Counted from the first letter of the stretch, positions 24,428 through 33,447 are shown. The stretch: 64,000 nucleotides of DNA from Mucilaginibacter_A sp965201005 (GCF_965201005.1 NZ_OZ241747.1:558001-622000); one strand, 5' to 3'. Notes: generated by a model not told the origin, from the sequence alone. Numbers and translations: made by a program.

Positions 24428-26461
24428 ATGACAACAAAATCCAATAAATTATTTGAACCGGCTTTGGTACAAACTGCCTTAAAAGAGTCGTTTATTAAAC
24501 TAAACCCGCAGGTAATGCTGCGTAATCCGGTGATGTTTACGGTAGAGATCGGAACCGCGGTAATGCTGTTCGTAAGTATTTATAGCTTCGGCCACCGCGA
24601 TCAGGGTACTTTCGGTTACAACTTTGCTATTTTTATCATCCTTTTTTTGACTGTGTTATTTGCCAATTTTGCCGAAGCCATTGCCGAAGCACGCGGTAAA
24701 GCTCAGGCAGATAGTTTGCGTAAAACACGTGAAGAAACACCTGCAAATTTGGTTTCTGCGGATGGTGGCATCACTTCCATTTCATCAAACCAGCTAAAAA
24801 AAGGCGATGTTTTTGTATGTGAAAGTGGCGACACGATACCAACCGACGGCGAAATTATCGAAGGTTTGGCAACGATTGACGAATCGGCCATTACAGGCGA
24901 ATCTGCGCCCGTGATCCGAGAATCCGGTGGCGATAAATCTTCCGTGACCGGCGGCACAAAAGTACTTTCAGACAAAATCAAAGTAATCGTGACCACCGAA
25001 CCAGGCGAAAGCTTTTTGGACAAAATGATTGCTTTGGTAGAAGGCGCGTCCAGGCAAAAAACGCCAAACGAAATTGCGCTGACCATTTTGCTGGCCAGTT
25101 TTACGCTGATTTTTATCATCGTTTGTGTAACCTTAAAACCCTTTGCAGATTATGCGCATACGCCAATAACTATCGCCGCTTTGATTTCGCTTTTTGTTTG
25201 TTTGATCCCAACCACAATTGGCGGTTTGTTATCTGCAATTGGTATCGCCGGGATGGACCGCGCATTGCGTGCCAACGTGATCACCAAATCGGGCAAAGCT
25301 GTGGAAACTGCTGGCGATATTGATGTTTTATTGTTGGACAAAACAGGCACTATCACCATCGGTAACCGCAAGGCCACCAACTTTTGGCCGGTAAAAACAG
25401 TATCGCCTGACGAGCTGATCCAGGCTGCCGTGCTTTCTTCGCTGGCAGATGAAACGCCTGAAGGGAAATCTATTATCGAGCTGGCGCAGCAAAGCGGTGT
25501 CCGTTTTTTGCAAACTGCGCCTCAAGGTGCCAATTTTATAAAATTTACTGCCGAAACCCGTTCGAGCGGTATTGATTTGTTAGACGGTTTGCGCATCCGT
25601 AAGGGGGCTTTTGATTCGATCCGAAACCTTTCTGTAAACGCCGGGAACGCTTTTCCGGCGGATGTTGCAGAACGTGTAAAAACGATTTCTTCCAACGGTG
25701 GCACGCCGCTCGTAGTGTCGCAAAACGAAGTGGTTTTAGGTACGATAGAATTGCAGGACATTATCAAAACCGGTATTTCAGAACGTTTTGAACGCCTGCG
25801 GAAAATGGGCATAAAAACAGTAATGGTTACGGGCGATAATCCGCTGACGGCCAAATTTATTGCCGAAAAAGCTGGCGTTGACGATTTTATCGCGGAAGCA
25901 AAACCCGAGGATAAAATGAATTACATCAAACACGAACAGCAAAACGGAAGATTGGTTGCGATGATGGGCGACGGCACTAACGATGCGCCCGCTTTGGCGC
26001 AGGCCGATGTTGGTGTGGCCATGAACAGCGGTACGCAGGCCGCAAAAGAAGCCGGAAATATGGTGGATTTGGACAACGACCCGACCAAACTGATCGAGAT
26101 TGTGGAAATTGGCAAGCAGCTGCTCATCACGCGCGGTACGCTCACTACTTTTTCCATCGCCAACGATGTGGCCAAATACTTTGCCATCGTTCCTGCTTTG
26201 TTTATTGCCTCAATCCCTGCCTTGCAAAGTATTAATATCATGCATTTGCACAGTCCGGAATCAGCCATTTTATCGGCTGTAATTTTCAACGCGATCATTA
26301 TCCCACTTTTGATCCCGCTGGCCTTAAAAGGTGTGGAGTACAAACCGATTGGTGCCAGTGCCCTGCTTCGCCGTAACTTGTTGATTTATGGTTTTGGCGG
26401 AGTGGTTGCCCCTTTTATCGGCATAAAATTAATAGACCTTTTGATTGGTACAATGGTGTAA
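24428..26461 (+). CDS. kdpB: Potassium-transporting ATPase ATP-binding subunit B
   Basis: 677 residues. P-type ATPase motifs are all present: TGES in ITGESAPVIRESGG, phosphorylation site DKTGTIT at about residue 305, the hinge MVTGDNPLTAKFIAEKAGV and GDGTNDAPALAQADVG. Two in-frame repeat half-sites lie in it: 25392-25403 (WPVKTVSPDE, just after the phosphorylation site) and 25812-25823 (MGIKTVMVTG). In the second, many KdpB proteins read a similar GIKTVM naturally, so that copy may be coincidence. Confidence 0.97.
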   Translation: MTTKSNKLFEPALVQTALKESFIKLNPQVMLRNPVMFTVEIGTAVMLFVSIYSFGHRDQGTFGYNFAIFIILFLTVLFANFAEAIAEARGKAQADSLRKTREETPANLVSADGGITSISSNQLKKGDVFVCESGDTIPTDGEIIEGLATIDESAITGESAPVIRESGGDKSSVTGGTKVLSDKIKVIVTTEPGESFLDKMIALVEGASRQKTPNEIALTILLASFTLIFIIVCVTLKPFADYAHTPITIAALISLFVCLIPTTIGGLLSAIGIAGMDRALRANVITKSGKAVETAGDIDVLLLDKTGTITIGNRKATNFWPVKTVSPDELIQAAVLSSLADETPEGKSIIELAQQSGVRFLQTAPQGANFIKFTAETRSSGIDLLDGLRIRKGAFDSIRNLSVNAGNAFPADVAERVKTISSNGGTPLVVSQNEVVLGTIELQDIIKTGISERFERLRKMGIKTVMVTGDNPLTAKFIAEKAGVDDFIAEAKPEDKMNYIKHEQQNGRLVAMMGDGTNDAPALAQADVGVAMNSGTQAAKEAGNMVDLDNDPTKLIEIVEIGKQLLITRGTLTTFSIANDVAKYFAIVPALFIASIPALQSINIMHLHSPESAILSAVIFNAIIIPLLIPLALKGVEYKPIGASALLRRNLLIYGFGGVVAPFIGIKLIDLLIGTMV

Positions 26462-26467
26462 AGCGCA

Positions 26468-26493
26468 ATGCTTCTTTTATCCCTATAAAATTA
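26468..26493 (+). repeat. Palindromic-repeat copy in the kdpB-kdpC spacer
   Basis: ATGCTTCTTTTA at 26468-26479, then TCCC and TATAAAAT. It makes up most of the 37-base gap between kdpB and kdpC. Confidence 0.8.
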
Positions 26494-26498
26494 TTATA

Positions 26499-27065
26499 AT
26501 GAAAAAATATATTCTTCAATCCATCCGGTTAACCTTGGTGCTTACCGTTTTGCTTTGTGTGATCTATCCCGTGTTTATTGCTTACGTTGGCAAACTATCA
26601 AAAGGCCAGGGCAACGGCGAAACCATTACCGTAAACGGAAAAGTGGTTGGCTATGCCAATATCGGCCAAAAGTTTGACAAAGACGGCTATTTCTGGTCGC
26701 GCCCATCGGCTGTTGCTTATAATGCGGCCGGTTCTGGCGGTTCTAACAAAGGCCCTTCCAACCCGGATTATTTGAAAGATGTAGAAGGCCGTATCCAAAA
26801 CTTTTTGAAACACGATCCCGGTGTTAAGCGTGCGCAAATCCCTGCTGATCTGGTTACCGCTTCTGGCAGTGGTTTAGACCCTGATCTTTCTCCGGAAGCA
26901 GTGCAGGTTCAAACGGCACGTATCGCTAAAGCACGAAATTTATCTGTGCAGCAAGTAAGCGAATTGGTCAATCAGCACATCGAAAAACCTTTATTGGGTT
27001 TTTTCGGACCGGCAAAAGTGAATGTTTTAAAGTTAAACGTAGCTTTAGATGCGCTTAAAAAATAA
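26499..27065 (+). CDS. kdpC: Potassium-transporting ATPase subunit C
   Basis: 188 residues from ATG 26499 (MKKYILQSIRLTLVLTVL), one N-terminal membrane helix followed by the extracytoplasmic domain. Motifs FWSRPSA, the SGSNKGPSNPDY-like segment and TASGSGLDPDLSPEAVQVQ are typical. The earlier ATG-like start at 26445 would run through the repeat and is rejected. Confidence 0.96.
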   Translation: MKKYILQSIRLTLVLTVLLCVIYPVFIAYVGKLSKGQGNGETITVNGKVVGYANIGQKFDKDGYFWSRPSAVAYNAAGSGGSNKGPSNPDYLKDVEGRIQNFLKHDPGVKRAQIPADLVTASGSGLDPDLSPEAVQVQTARIAKARNLSVQQVSELVNQHIEKPLLGFFGPAKVNVLKLNVALDALKK

Positions 27066-27120
27066 AAATATAACGGCCACAAATGCTTTATTAAACACAT
27101 GTGGTTTTGATCTGCAAAAA

Positions 27121-28206
27121 ATGAAAAAAATATTGTTAGCTGTTTTTACCGGTCTTTTTTTGTCGGCCGCTGTAAAAGCTCAGGATTCAACACAATCTTC
27201 CGGCAAATTAACCATAAGTGGCTATGCCGAATTGTATTACGGGTACGATTTTAACCGGCCAAAAGATAATAACCGGCCAAATTTTGTTTACTCGCACAAC
27301 CGCCACAATGAAGTAAACCTAAACCTGGGTTTTATCAAAGCAAATTATGATAACGGCACGGTTAGGGCAAACCTGGCATTAATGGCCGGAACGTATGCCA
27401 ATGCTAATTTAGCCGCAGAGCCCGGCGTTTTAAAAAATGTTTTTGAAGCAAATGCAGGTTACAAACTTTCTAAAACAAGCAACCTTTGGGTTGATGCCGG
27501 TATTTTTTCTTCGCACATTGGTTTTGAAAGCGCGATCTCTAAAGATTGCTGGGTTTTAACCCGTAACATCTCTTCAGAAAACACACCATATTATGAATCC
27601 GGAGCTAAATTAAGCTATACCACGGCCAATAATAAACTTACTTTAGTGGGTTTGTATTTGAATGGCTGGCAACGCATTTACCGTCAGGCTGGCAACAGTC
27701 AGCCTGCCGGTGGCTTGCAGGTTTTTTATAAACCAGATGATAAAATAACGCTGAATTATAGTAACTATTTAGGAACAGAAGGTGCCGATTCTATCCGCGT
27801 ACGTCGTTTTTATAATAATTTTTATGCTATATTTCAGGTAAACAAAGCTTTTGGCTTAACTGCTGGTTTTGATTACGGCATCCAGCAGCAGGCTAAAGGC
27901 AGCAGCAGTTATAACCATGTAATTTCGCCGGTGGCCATTGCTCGTTATCAGTTTACCGATAAATGGGCAATGGCCGGGCGGGTAGAATATTATGAAGACA
28001 AAACGGGTATTTTTATTGCAACCAATACACCTAACGGTTTTAAAACCACGGGCTATTCTTTAAACCTGGATTATGCACCGGCCACAAATGCCATTATCCG
28101 TTTAGAAGGAAAAGTTTATAACAGTAAAGATGCCATTTTTACAACGCCTGCCGGAACAGCAAACACAAGCCCTTTGCTTACCGCAAGTTTCGCGGTTTCA
28201 TTTTAA
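27121..28206 (+). CDS. Outer membrane beta-barrel porin of the kdp operon
   Basis: 361 residues from ATG 27121: signal peptide ending AVKAQ, then alternating amphipathic strands (ISGYAELYYGYDFNRP, RHNEVNLNLGFIKANY) to a C-terminal aromatic strand LLTASFAVSF, as in Bacteroidota porins. It follows kdpC by 55 bases and precedes the kdpD-type gene, so it probably belongs to the potassium operon and lets K+ cross the outer membrane. That role is inferred from context only. Confidence 0.85.
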   Translation: MKKILLAVFTGLFLSAAVKAQDSTQSSGKLTISGYAELYYGYDFNRPKDNNRPNFVYSHNRHNEVNLNLGFIKANYDNGTVRANLALMAGTYANANLAAEPGVLKNVFEANAGYKLSKTSNLWVDAGIFSSHIGFESAISKDCWVLTRNISSENTPYYESGAKLSYTTANNKLTLVGLYLNGWQRIYRQAGNSQPAGGLQVFYKPDDKITLNYSNYLGTEGADSIRVRRFYNNFYAIFQVNKAFGLTAGFDYGIQQQAKGSSSYNHVISPVAIARYQFTDKWAMAGRVEYYEDKTGIFIATNTPNGFKTTGYSLNLDYAPATNAIIRLEGKVYNSKDAIFTTPAGTANTSPLLTASFAVSF

Positions 28207-28218
28207 GATAAATGTTAT

Positions 28219-28376
28219 GGCCTGTTTAAATGTCGTCTGGTTTTTTGCAAATGCTTCTTTTATCGCCTAAAATTTGGTGTTTTTGTGTGAATTTTCAATC
28301 AGCAACAAATATAAAAAACCAAATTTACAGGCATAAAAGAAGCATTGCAGTTTCTTCAACAGCAGTTTAAACAGGC
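28219..28376. repeat. Palindromic element with nested terminal inverted repeats (E1)
   Basis: Inner arms ATGCTTCTTTTA (28251-28262) and TAAAAGAAGCAT (28334-28345) enclose a 71-base centre that also mirrors itself (CCTAAAATTTGG against CCAAATTTACAGG). Outer arms GGCCTGTTTAAA (28219-28230) and GTTTAAACAGGC (28365-28376) face each other further out. No open reading frame. Best copy of the family in the window. Confidence 0.85.
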
Positions 28377-28389
28377 TTTAAATATACCA

Positions 28390-28418
28390 ATGCTTCTTTT
28401 AGCACCTAAAAACAGTAT
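28390..28418. repeat. Two-armed palindromic-repeat copy that supplies the kdpD start codon
   Basis: Arm ATGCTTCTTTTA (28390-28401), loop GCACC, arm TAAAAACAGTAT (28407-28418). The last two bases of the right arm are the A and T of the ATG at 28417. Confidence 0.85.
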
Positions 28419-29532
28419 GGATACTTCGGTTAGGGATTTTATTGAACTGGTAAAAAAATCAAGGCGCGGCAAATTTAAAATTTACATCGGCATGAGTGCC
28501 GGTGTGGGCAAAACTTACCGTATGCTGCAGGAGGCGCACACGCTTTTGCGCAACGGCATTGATATCCAGATCGGTTATATCGAAACCCACAACCGCGCCG
28601 AAACACATGCCCTGCTGGCCGGTTTGCCCATGATTGTGAAACGCAAGGTTTTTTACAAAGGCAAAGAACTGGAGGAAATGGATTTGCAGGCCATCCTGAA
28701 CCGGCACCCGGAAGTGGTGATTGTGGACGAGCTGGCGCATACCAACATTGAAGGCAGCAAAAACAGCAAGCGCTGGCAGGATGTACTGGACATTTTGGAA
28801 GCAGGCATCAGTGTGATTTCCGCAGTGAACATTCAGCATCTGGAAAGCATCAACGAAGAAGTGGAAACCATTACCGGGATTGCCATTACCGAACGGATCC
28901 CGGACAAAGTGCTGGAACTGACAGACGAAATTGTTAACATTGACTTAACGGCCGATGAACTGATTGACCGGCTGAAAGAAGGCAAAATTTATGACAAAAG
29001 TAAAGTAAACCTGGCACTGCAAAATTTTTTTCAGGCTGATAAGATTTTGCAATTGCGGGAAATGGCTTTAAAAGAAGTGGCGCACCATTTAGAGCGGAAA
29101 ATTTCGATCGAAGTCCCGAAACAAATCAAGCTGCGTTCTGAGAAATTTCTGGCCTGCATTTCTTCCAACTCAGAAACGGCAAAAATCGTGATCCGGAAAA
29201 CCGCGCGGCTGGCCTCATATTATCGCTCGCAGTGGATTGTGCTGTACGTGCAAAGCAGTAACGAAAGTTTAGACAAGATCAAACTTGATAAGCAAAGATA
29301 TCTCATCAACAACTTAAAATTGGCCACAGAACTGGGCGCAGAACTGCTGAAAATCAAAAGCGATGAAATTATGCAAACCATTATGCAGGTGGCCGAAGAA
29401 CGGGAAATTACAACCATTTGCATTGGCAAACCACATTTAAAATTGTTTCAGGTAATATTAAGGACGGGCGCATTTAACGTGCTGCTTAATAAGCTGGCAG
29501 CTACAGAAACTGATTTAGTTATACTATCATGA
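28417..29532 (+). CDS. kdpD: KdpD-type sensor protein (osmosensitive K+ sensor domain plus USP domain, no kinase)
   Basis: 371 residues from ATG 28417; the longer reading from 28345 would translate repeat DNA. Domain 1 (~20-230) is the KdpD N-terminal domain with Walker A GMSAGVGKTYRML and the DELAHTN motif. Domain 2 (~245-371) is a universal-stress-protein fold. The four membrane helices and the kinase of E. coli KdpD are missing; the kinase is the next gene, overlapping by ATGA. Such a split sensor is the usual Bacteroidota arrangement. Confidence 0.92.
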   Translation: MDTSVRDFIELVKKSRRGKFKIYIGMSAGVGKTYRMLQEAHTLLRNGIDIQIGYIETHNRAETHALLAGLPMIVKRKVFYKGKELEEMDLQAILNRHPEVVIVDELAHTNIEGSKNSKRWQDVLDILEAGISVISAVNIQHLESINEEVETITGIAITERIPDKVLELTDEIVNIDLTADELIDRLKEGKIYDKSKVNLALQNFFQADKILQLREMALKEVAHHLERKISIEVPKQIKLRSEKFLACISSNSETAKIVIRKTARLASYYRSQWIVLYVQSSNESLDKIKLDKQRYLINNLKLATELGAELLKIKSDEIMQTIMQVAEEREITTICIGKPHLKLFQVILRTGAFNVLLNKLAATETDLVILS

Positions 29533-31286
29533 AAGTAAAAAATAAACTCCGCTTAGGGTTCGGCTTTTTGTTTATCGTTGTGCTCTTTTTTGGCACCGTT
29601 TCCATCTTCTACATCAACGAAATCTCAAACAGTGCAAAAGTTATTTTAAAAGACAACTACGAAACTTTAAACTTTGCACGGGAAATGCGTATGGTTTTAG
29701 ATGAAAATACTTTGCCGCTCAATACCGCTTCGCAGGCATCTTTTGACCGGCAGCTGGCAAAGGAGGAAAATAACATTACCGAAACCGGCGAGCAGGCCGC
29801 AGTAAAAAGTTTGCGTACTGCTTTTACCGTTTTACAAAATACGGCTTTGCCCATGGAACAGCAGCTGCAGGCCGAAAAAAATGCCCGAAGGAATTTGCGC
29901 AAAATTGAAATCCTGAACATGCAGGCAATTGTCCGCAAAAACGATCAGGCACAGGCTTCTGTTAAAAAAGCCACGTTGTTTTTAGGTTTGGCCGGCACCT
30001 TTACGTTTTTGGTGCTGTTCAGTTTCAGCGTTAACTTTCCCGGATTTATCTCCAACCCTTTAAATACTTTGCTGGAAGGCATCAGGGAAATTGGCCGGAA
30101 AAACTACAGCCAGCGTGTTCATTTTGAAAAGCAGGACGAGTTTGCGGAAGTAGGCCGTGCTTTTAATGATATGGCAGCCCGGCTGAACGAATGGGAAAAC
30201 AGCAATTTGTCCAAAATTATGTCGGAAAAGCTGCGGATAGAAACCATTATAGAGCAAATGCACGATGCAATTATCGGGATTAACGAAAAACAGGAAGTGC
30301 TGTTTATTAACTCCGCAGCAAAAATTTTATTAAACCTGAATGAGCAAAGTTTGGCAGGAAAATCTGTTGATGCCATTACAAAAAGTAACGATCTGTTCAG
30401 TTCGATCATCAAAGAGACTAAAGCAGGAAAGCCGTTTAAAATTGTGGAGAATGGGAAAGATGCTTATTTTCAGCTGGAAGTGAGGGAGATTTCGGTCCCG
30501 AATATCGAACCTAACAGGAGTGAAACGATATCTATCTCACATCATTCGGCCGGAAAAGTATATGTTTTGCGCAACATCACAGAGTTTAAAGAAAGGGACG
30601 AGGCAAAAACCAATTTTATCGCCACTATTTCGCACGAACTGAAAACGCCTATCTCTTCCATGAAATTAAGCCTGAAGCTTTTGGCAGACAGCAGGATTGG
30701 CGGATTGAACCCGGAGCAGGAACAATTGGTGCTTCACCTTAACGAAGATGCAGAACGCCTGCTCAAAATCACGTACGAACTTTTAGACCTTTCGCAGGTG
30801 GAAACTGGTAATATCCAATTAAATTTTGTACCAACGCGGCCAGAACAGATCATAGAATATGCAGTCAAAGCGATCAGTTTTGAAGCTGAACAAAAAAAGG
30901 TAACGATTGAACAATCTGTTGATTTAAAGCTGCCCAATGTGCAGGTTGATGTTGAAAAAACAGCCTGGGTGATGATCAATTTTCTTTCCAATGCTTTACG
31001 CTACAGCCCGTCGGGGTCTAAAATCATCGTTCAGGTTTCACAGAAAATGCAAATGGTCGAATTTGCTGTAAAAGACTTTGGAAAAGGGATTGACACGCAG
31101 TATTTAGAACGTTTGTTTGACCGCTATTTCCAGGTGCCAACGGACGGGCAAAATAAATCTGGCTCGGGGCTGGGGCTGGCAATTTCTAAAGAGTTTATTG
31201 CCGCACAGGATGGCCGGATTGGTGTAGAAAGTGAAATTGGCGCAGGCAGCCGGTTTTATTTTCAGCTGCCGGTAATGGTTGCTTAA
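29529..31286 (+). CDS. Membrane histidine kinase of the kdp island (HAMP-PAS-HisKA-HATPase)
   Basis: 585 residues. TM1 ~10-32, an extracytoplasmic helical sensor ~33-150, TM2 ~152-175, HAMP (NPLNTLLEGIREIGRKNYSQ), PAS (~240-350), H-box with phospho-His in SHELKTPISSMK, N-box NFLSNALRYSP, G1 DFGKGID, G2 GSGLGLAIS. Overlaps the kdpD-type gene by 4 bases, so translation is coupled; it probably works with it and phosphorylates the NtrC-type regulator at 20994-22343. The pairing is inferred from position. Confidence 0.93.
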   Translation: MKVKNKLRLGFGFLFIVVLFFGTVSIFYINEISNSAKVILKDNYETLNFAREMRMVLDENTLPLNTASQASFDRQLAKEENNITETGEQAAVKSLRTAFTVLQNTALPMEQQLQAEKNARRNLRKIEILNMQAIVRKNDQAQASVKKATLFLGLAGTFTFLVLFSFSVNFPGFISNPLNTLLEGIREIGRKNYSQRVHFEKQDEFAEVGRAFNDMAARLNEWENSNLSKIMSEKLRIETIIEQMHDAIIGINEKQEVLFINSAAKILLNLNEQSLAGKSVDAITKSNDLFSSIIKETKAGKPFKIVENGKDAYFQLEVREISVPNIEPNRSETISISHHSAGKVYVLRNITEFKERDEAKTNFIATISHELKTPISSMKLSLKLLADSRIGGLNPEQEQLVLHLNEDAERLLKITYELLDLSQVETGNIQLNFVPTRPEQIIEYAVKAISFEAEQKKVTIEQSVDLKLPNVQVDVEKTAWVMINFLSNALRYSPSGSKIIVQVSQKMQMVEFAVKDFGKGIDTQYLERLFDRYFQVPTDGQNKSGSGLGLAISKEFIAAQDGRIGVESEIGAGSRFYFQLPVMVA

Positions 31287-31322
31287 ATGGAAAGATTTTG
31301 CGTGTCGGGTTTATATGGTGCG

Positions 31323-31345
31323 ATGCTTCTTTTATCACCTAAAAA
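31323..31345 (+). repeat. Solitary palindromic-repeat copy
   Basis: ATGCTTCTTTTA at 31323-31334, then TCACC and TAAAAA, ending at the stop codon of the convergent serine deaminase gene. Confidence 0.8.
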
Positions 31346-32773
31346 TCAGCAATCAGGAATTGAAATCGGGATTTGTATCGCCAGGCCGCCATCCGCAGTT
31401 TCCTTGTATTTCGAGTTCATGTCCTGCGCGGTTTCCCACATCGTTTTTACCACGGCATCCAAGCTCACGCGTGCATTGTCCGGGTTGGATTGCAAGGCTA
31501 ATTGCGATGCTGTGATCGCTTTGATCGCGCCCATCGTATTGCGCTCGATACAAGGCACTTGTACCAATCCGCCAATTGGGTCGCAGGTCATGCCCAGATG
31601 ATGTTCCATGGCAATTTCCGCAGCCATTAAAACCTGGCGTTGCGATCCGCCCAAAACTTCGGTTAAACCTGCCGCGGCCATGGCGGAGGAAACACCGATT
31701 TCTGCCTGGCAGCCGCCCATCGCTGCCGAAATGGTAGAACCTTTTTTAAAAATACTGCCGATCTCCGAAGCCGTCAGCAAAAACCTGATAATCTGATCGA
31801 TACTGTTTTTATCACAGAAAATCAGGGCATAATGCAACACAGCCGGGATTACGCCTGCCGCGCCGTTGGTTGGTGCCGTAACCACCCGGCCAAACGAAGC
31901 GTTCTCTTCATTTACGGCCAAAGCAAAGCAGCTCACCCAATCCAAAATATACTGAAAACTGCTGCTTTTTTGTTTGATGGCCGCAACCCAGCTTTCGTAA
32001 TCCCGGTATTCTGCATCGCCCAAAAGCCTTTTGTTGCTGCGTGCCGCCCGCCGTGCCACGTTCAATCCGCCGGGCAAATAGCCGGAAGTGTGGCAGCCAC
32101 GGTACAAACATGTTTTCATCACTTCAAAAATCTGTAAAATACCGGTTTGGGTGGCTTCTTCGGATCGCCAGGCCAGTTCGTTTTCCATCACCACGTCGGA
32201 AATTTTCAGGCCGGTTTTCAAACACCAGTGCAGCAAATCATTGGCGGTATCAACCGGGAAGGGCAAATCAACTTCTGTTTTTGCTGCGGATTGTCCGTTT
32301 TCTTTCACTACAAAACCACCGCCGATAGAATAATACGTTTCTGAAATTGCTTTTCCATCTGCCAGAAAAGCCTGAAACGTAACCGCATTCGGGTGAAAAG
32401 GCAAACTGTTGTTCATCAAAAAAAGCAAATCATGGCCGATACTGAAACCAATGCTGTTTTTACCACCTAAATTTAGTTGTTGGTTGATGGCAATGCTTTC
32501 GATTTTTGGCTCGATCTGATCCACCGGAAACGTAACGGGATCATCTCCGCTTAAACCTAATAAAACGGCAATGTCCGTTCCGTGGCCTTTCCCGGTTTTG
32601 GCCAGCGAACCATACAGCAGGATTTTGATCTGTATAACTGATTCCATCAAATTGGCATCCTCCAGCAAAACCACAAACTGCTGCGCCGCCCGCCACGGCC
32701 CCAAAGTATGCGAACTGGACGGCCCGATACCGATTTTAAACATATCAAAAACAGAAATCTGCTCTTTTTGCAT
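31346..32773 (-). CDS. sdaA: L-serine ammonia-lyase, single-chain iron-sulfur type
   Basis: 475 residues, usual for the single-chain type. N-terminal domain starts SVFDMFKIGIGPSSSHTLGP; the catalytic domain has the cysteines of the [4Fe-4S] cluster in YRGCHTSG and MTCDPIGGLVQVPC. It converts L-serine to pyruvate and ammonia. Two in-frame repeat half-sites: 31800-31811 (CDKNSID) and 32451-32462 (LNLGGKNSIGF). The second sequence nearly recurs in the unrelated epimerase gene (LILGGKNSIHC), showing that the repeat was its source. Confidence 0.95.
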   Translation of the reverse strand: MQKEQISVFDMFKIGIGPSSSHTLGPWRAAQQFVVLLEDANLMESVIQIKILLYGSLAKTGKGHGTDIAVLLGLSGDDPVTFPVDQIEPKIESIAINQQLNLGGKNSIGFSIGHDLLFLMNNSLPFHPNAVTFQAFLADGKAISETYYSIGGGFVVKENGQSAAKTEVDLPFPVDTANDLLHWCLKTGLKISDVVMENELAWRSEEATQTGILQIFEVMKTCLYRGCHTSGYLPGGLNVARRAARSNKRLLGDAEYRDYESWVAAIKQKSSSFQYILDWVSCFALAVNEENASFGRVVTAPTNGAAGVIPAVLHYALIFCDKNSIDQIIRFLLTASEIGSIFKKGSTISAAMGGCQAEIGVSSAMAAAGLTEVLGGSQRQVLMAAEIAMEHHLGMTCDPIGGLVQVPCIERNTMGAIKAITASQLALQSNPDNARVSLDAVVKTMWETAQDMNSKYKETADGGLAIQIPISIPDC

Positions 32774-33000
32774 GATTAAAAATAGTGTTTTTAATTTGAT
32801 GTTGGTTTATACGGAAAATATTGTTGAACAAACCACGATTGTGGTTGTAAAAACGGTGCGGGAAATTGGCCTAAAAGTTACCGAAAAGCAATATATGTAA
32901 ATTGTTAACGGTAAACCTTCAAATATTGTATGTGTAAATTTAATTAAGGTTTTTGAATCGAAAGCCAATTGCTGTTTGGGTTTTTTGCGGATTTATTTCT

Positions 33001-33091
33001 ATGCTTCTTTTATCGCCTAAAAAACTGTGAAGACAGGTTTGCTGCTTTAGATAAATACAAACCACCAAATTTATAGTGCTAAAAGAAGCAT
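33001..33091. repeat. Paired palindromic element (E2)
   Basis: Left arm ATGCTTCTTTTA plus TCGCC and TAAAAAA; right arm TAAAAGAAGCAT at 33080-33091, preceded by CCAAATTTATAGTGC. Total 91 bases, no reading frame. Confidence 0.85.
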
Positions 33092-33161
33092 CAGGGTTTT
33101 AAAACAAAGCTAAACCAGCTATATAATGAGTAAAGTTTTTCCTATATATTTTAATTGGGGT

Positions 33162-33266
33162 TTACAATAAAGAAAACAACAGGATTGGACCTTCTATAAC
33201 CAACCATTCAAAAATCTTAGTTTTCAACTGGTTCTTTTTTTCGCATTTAATGTTCATATCAAGCAT
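33162..33266 (-). CDS. Possible 34-residue small protein
   Basis: On the minus strand a -7 box TACTTTTG (33272-33279) is followed within six bases by ATG 33266 and 34 codons: MLDMNIKCEKKNQLKTKIFE, then a hydrophobic end. The promoter match is the main support; the peptide is not recognised. It could equally be the 5' end of a small RNA. Confidence 0.25.
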   Translation of the reverse strand: MLDMNIKCEKKNQLKTKIFEWLVIEGPILLFSLL

Positions 33267-33378
33267 GGAACAAAAGTAGTGCCTGCATTTTTCTAAATTG
33301 TCATATCTATATAAGTTTAAACATTTAATCGTTTGATTAACATAAAAATAATAATTTTTTAACAATTACATTCAGCAG

Positions 33379-33390
33379 ATGCTTCTTTTA
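33379..33390 (+). repeat. Solitary palindromic-repeat half-site
   Basis: ATGCTTCTTTTA followed by TCATACATTTT, about 20 bases beyond the groEL terminator. Confidence 0.75.
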
Positions 33391-33411
33391 TCATACATTT
33401 TTTGGCAGAAA

Positions 33412-33447
33412 CAAAAAAGCTTGTCTGGTTTCCCAAACAAGCTTTCA
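33412..33447 (-). terminator. groESL intrinsic terminator
   Basis: AAGCTTGTCTGG and CCAAACAAGCTT pair around a short loop; the A-run at the left end is the T tract of the minus strand. It lies about 40 bases after the groEL stop. Confidence 0.85.

Noticed and set aside
25812..25823. Repeat half-site TAAAAACAGTAA in kdpB as an insertion
   Set aside because: The encoded GIKTVM lies in the conserved MGIKTVMVTGDN segment of P-type ATPases, so the match can arise from normal protein conservation.
28345..28416. Longer N-terminus of the KdpD-type protein (MQFLQQQFKQALN onward)
   Set aside because: It would translate the end of one repeat element and a second repeat copy, and the family begins at the ATG at 28417.
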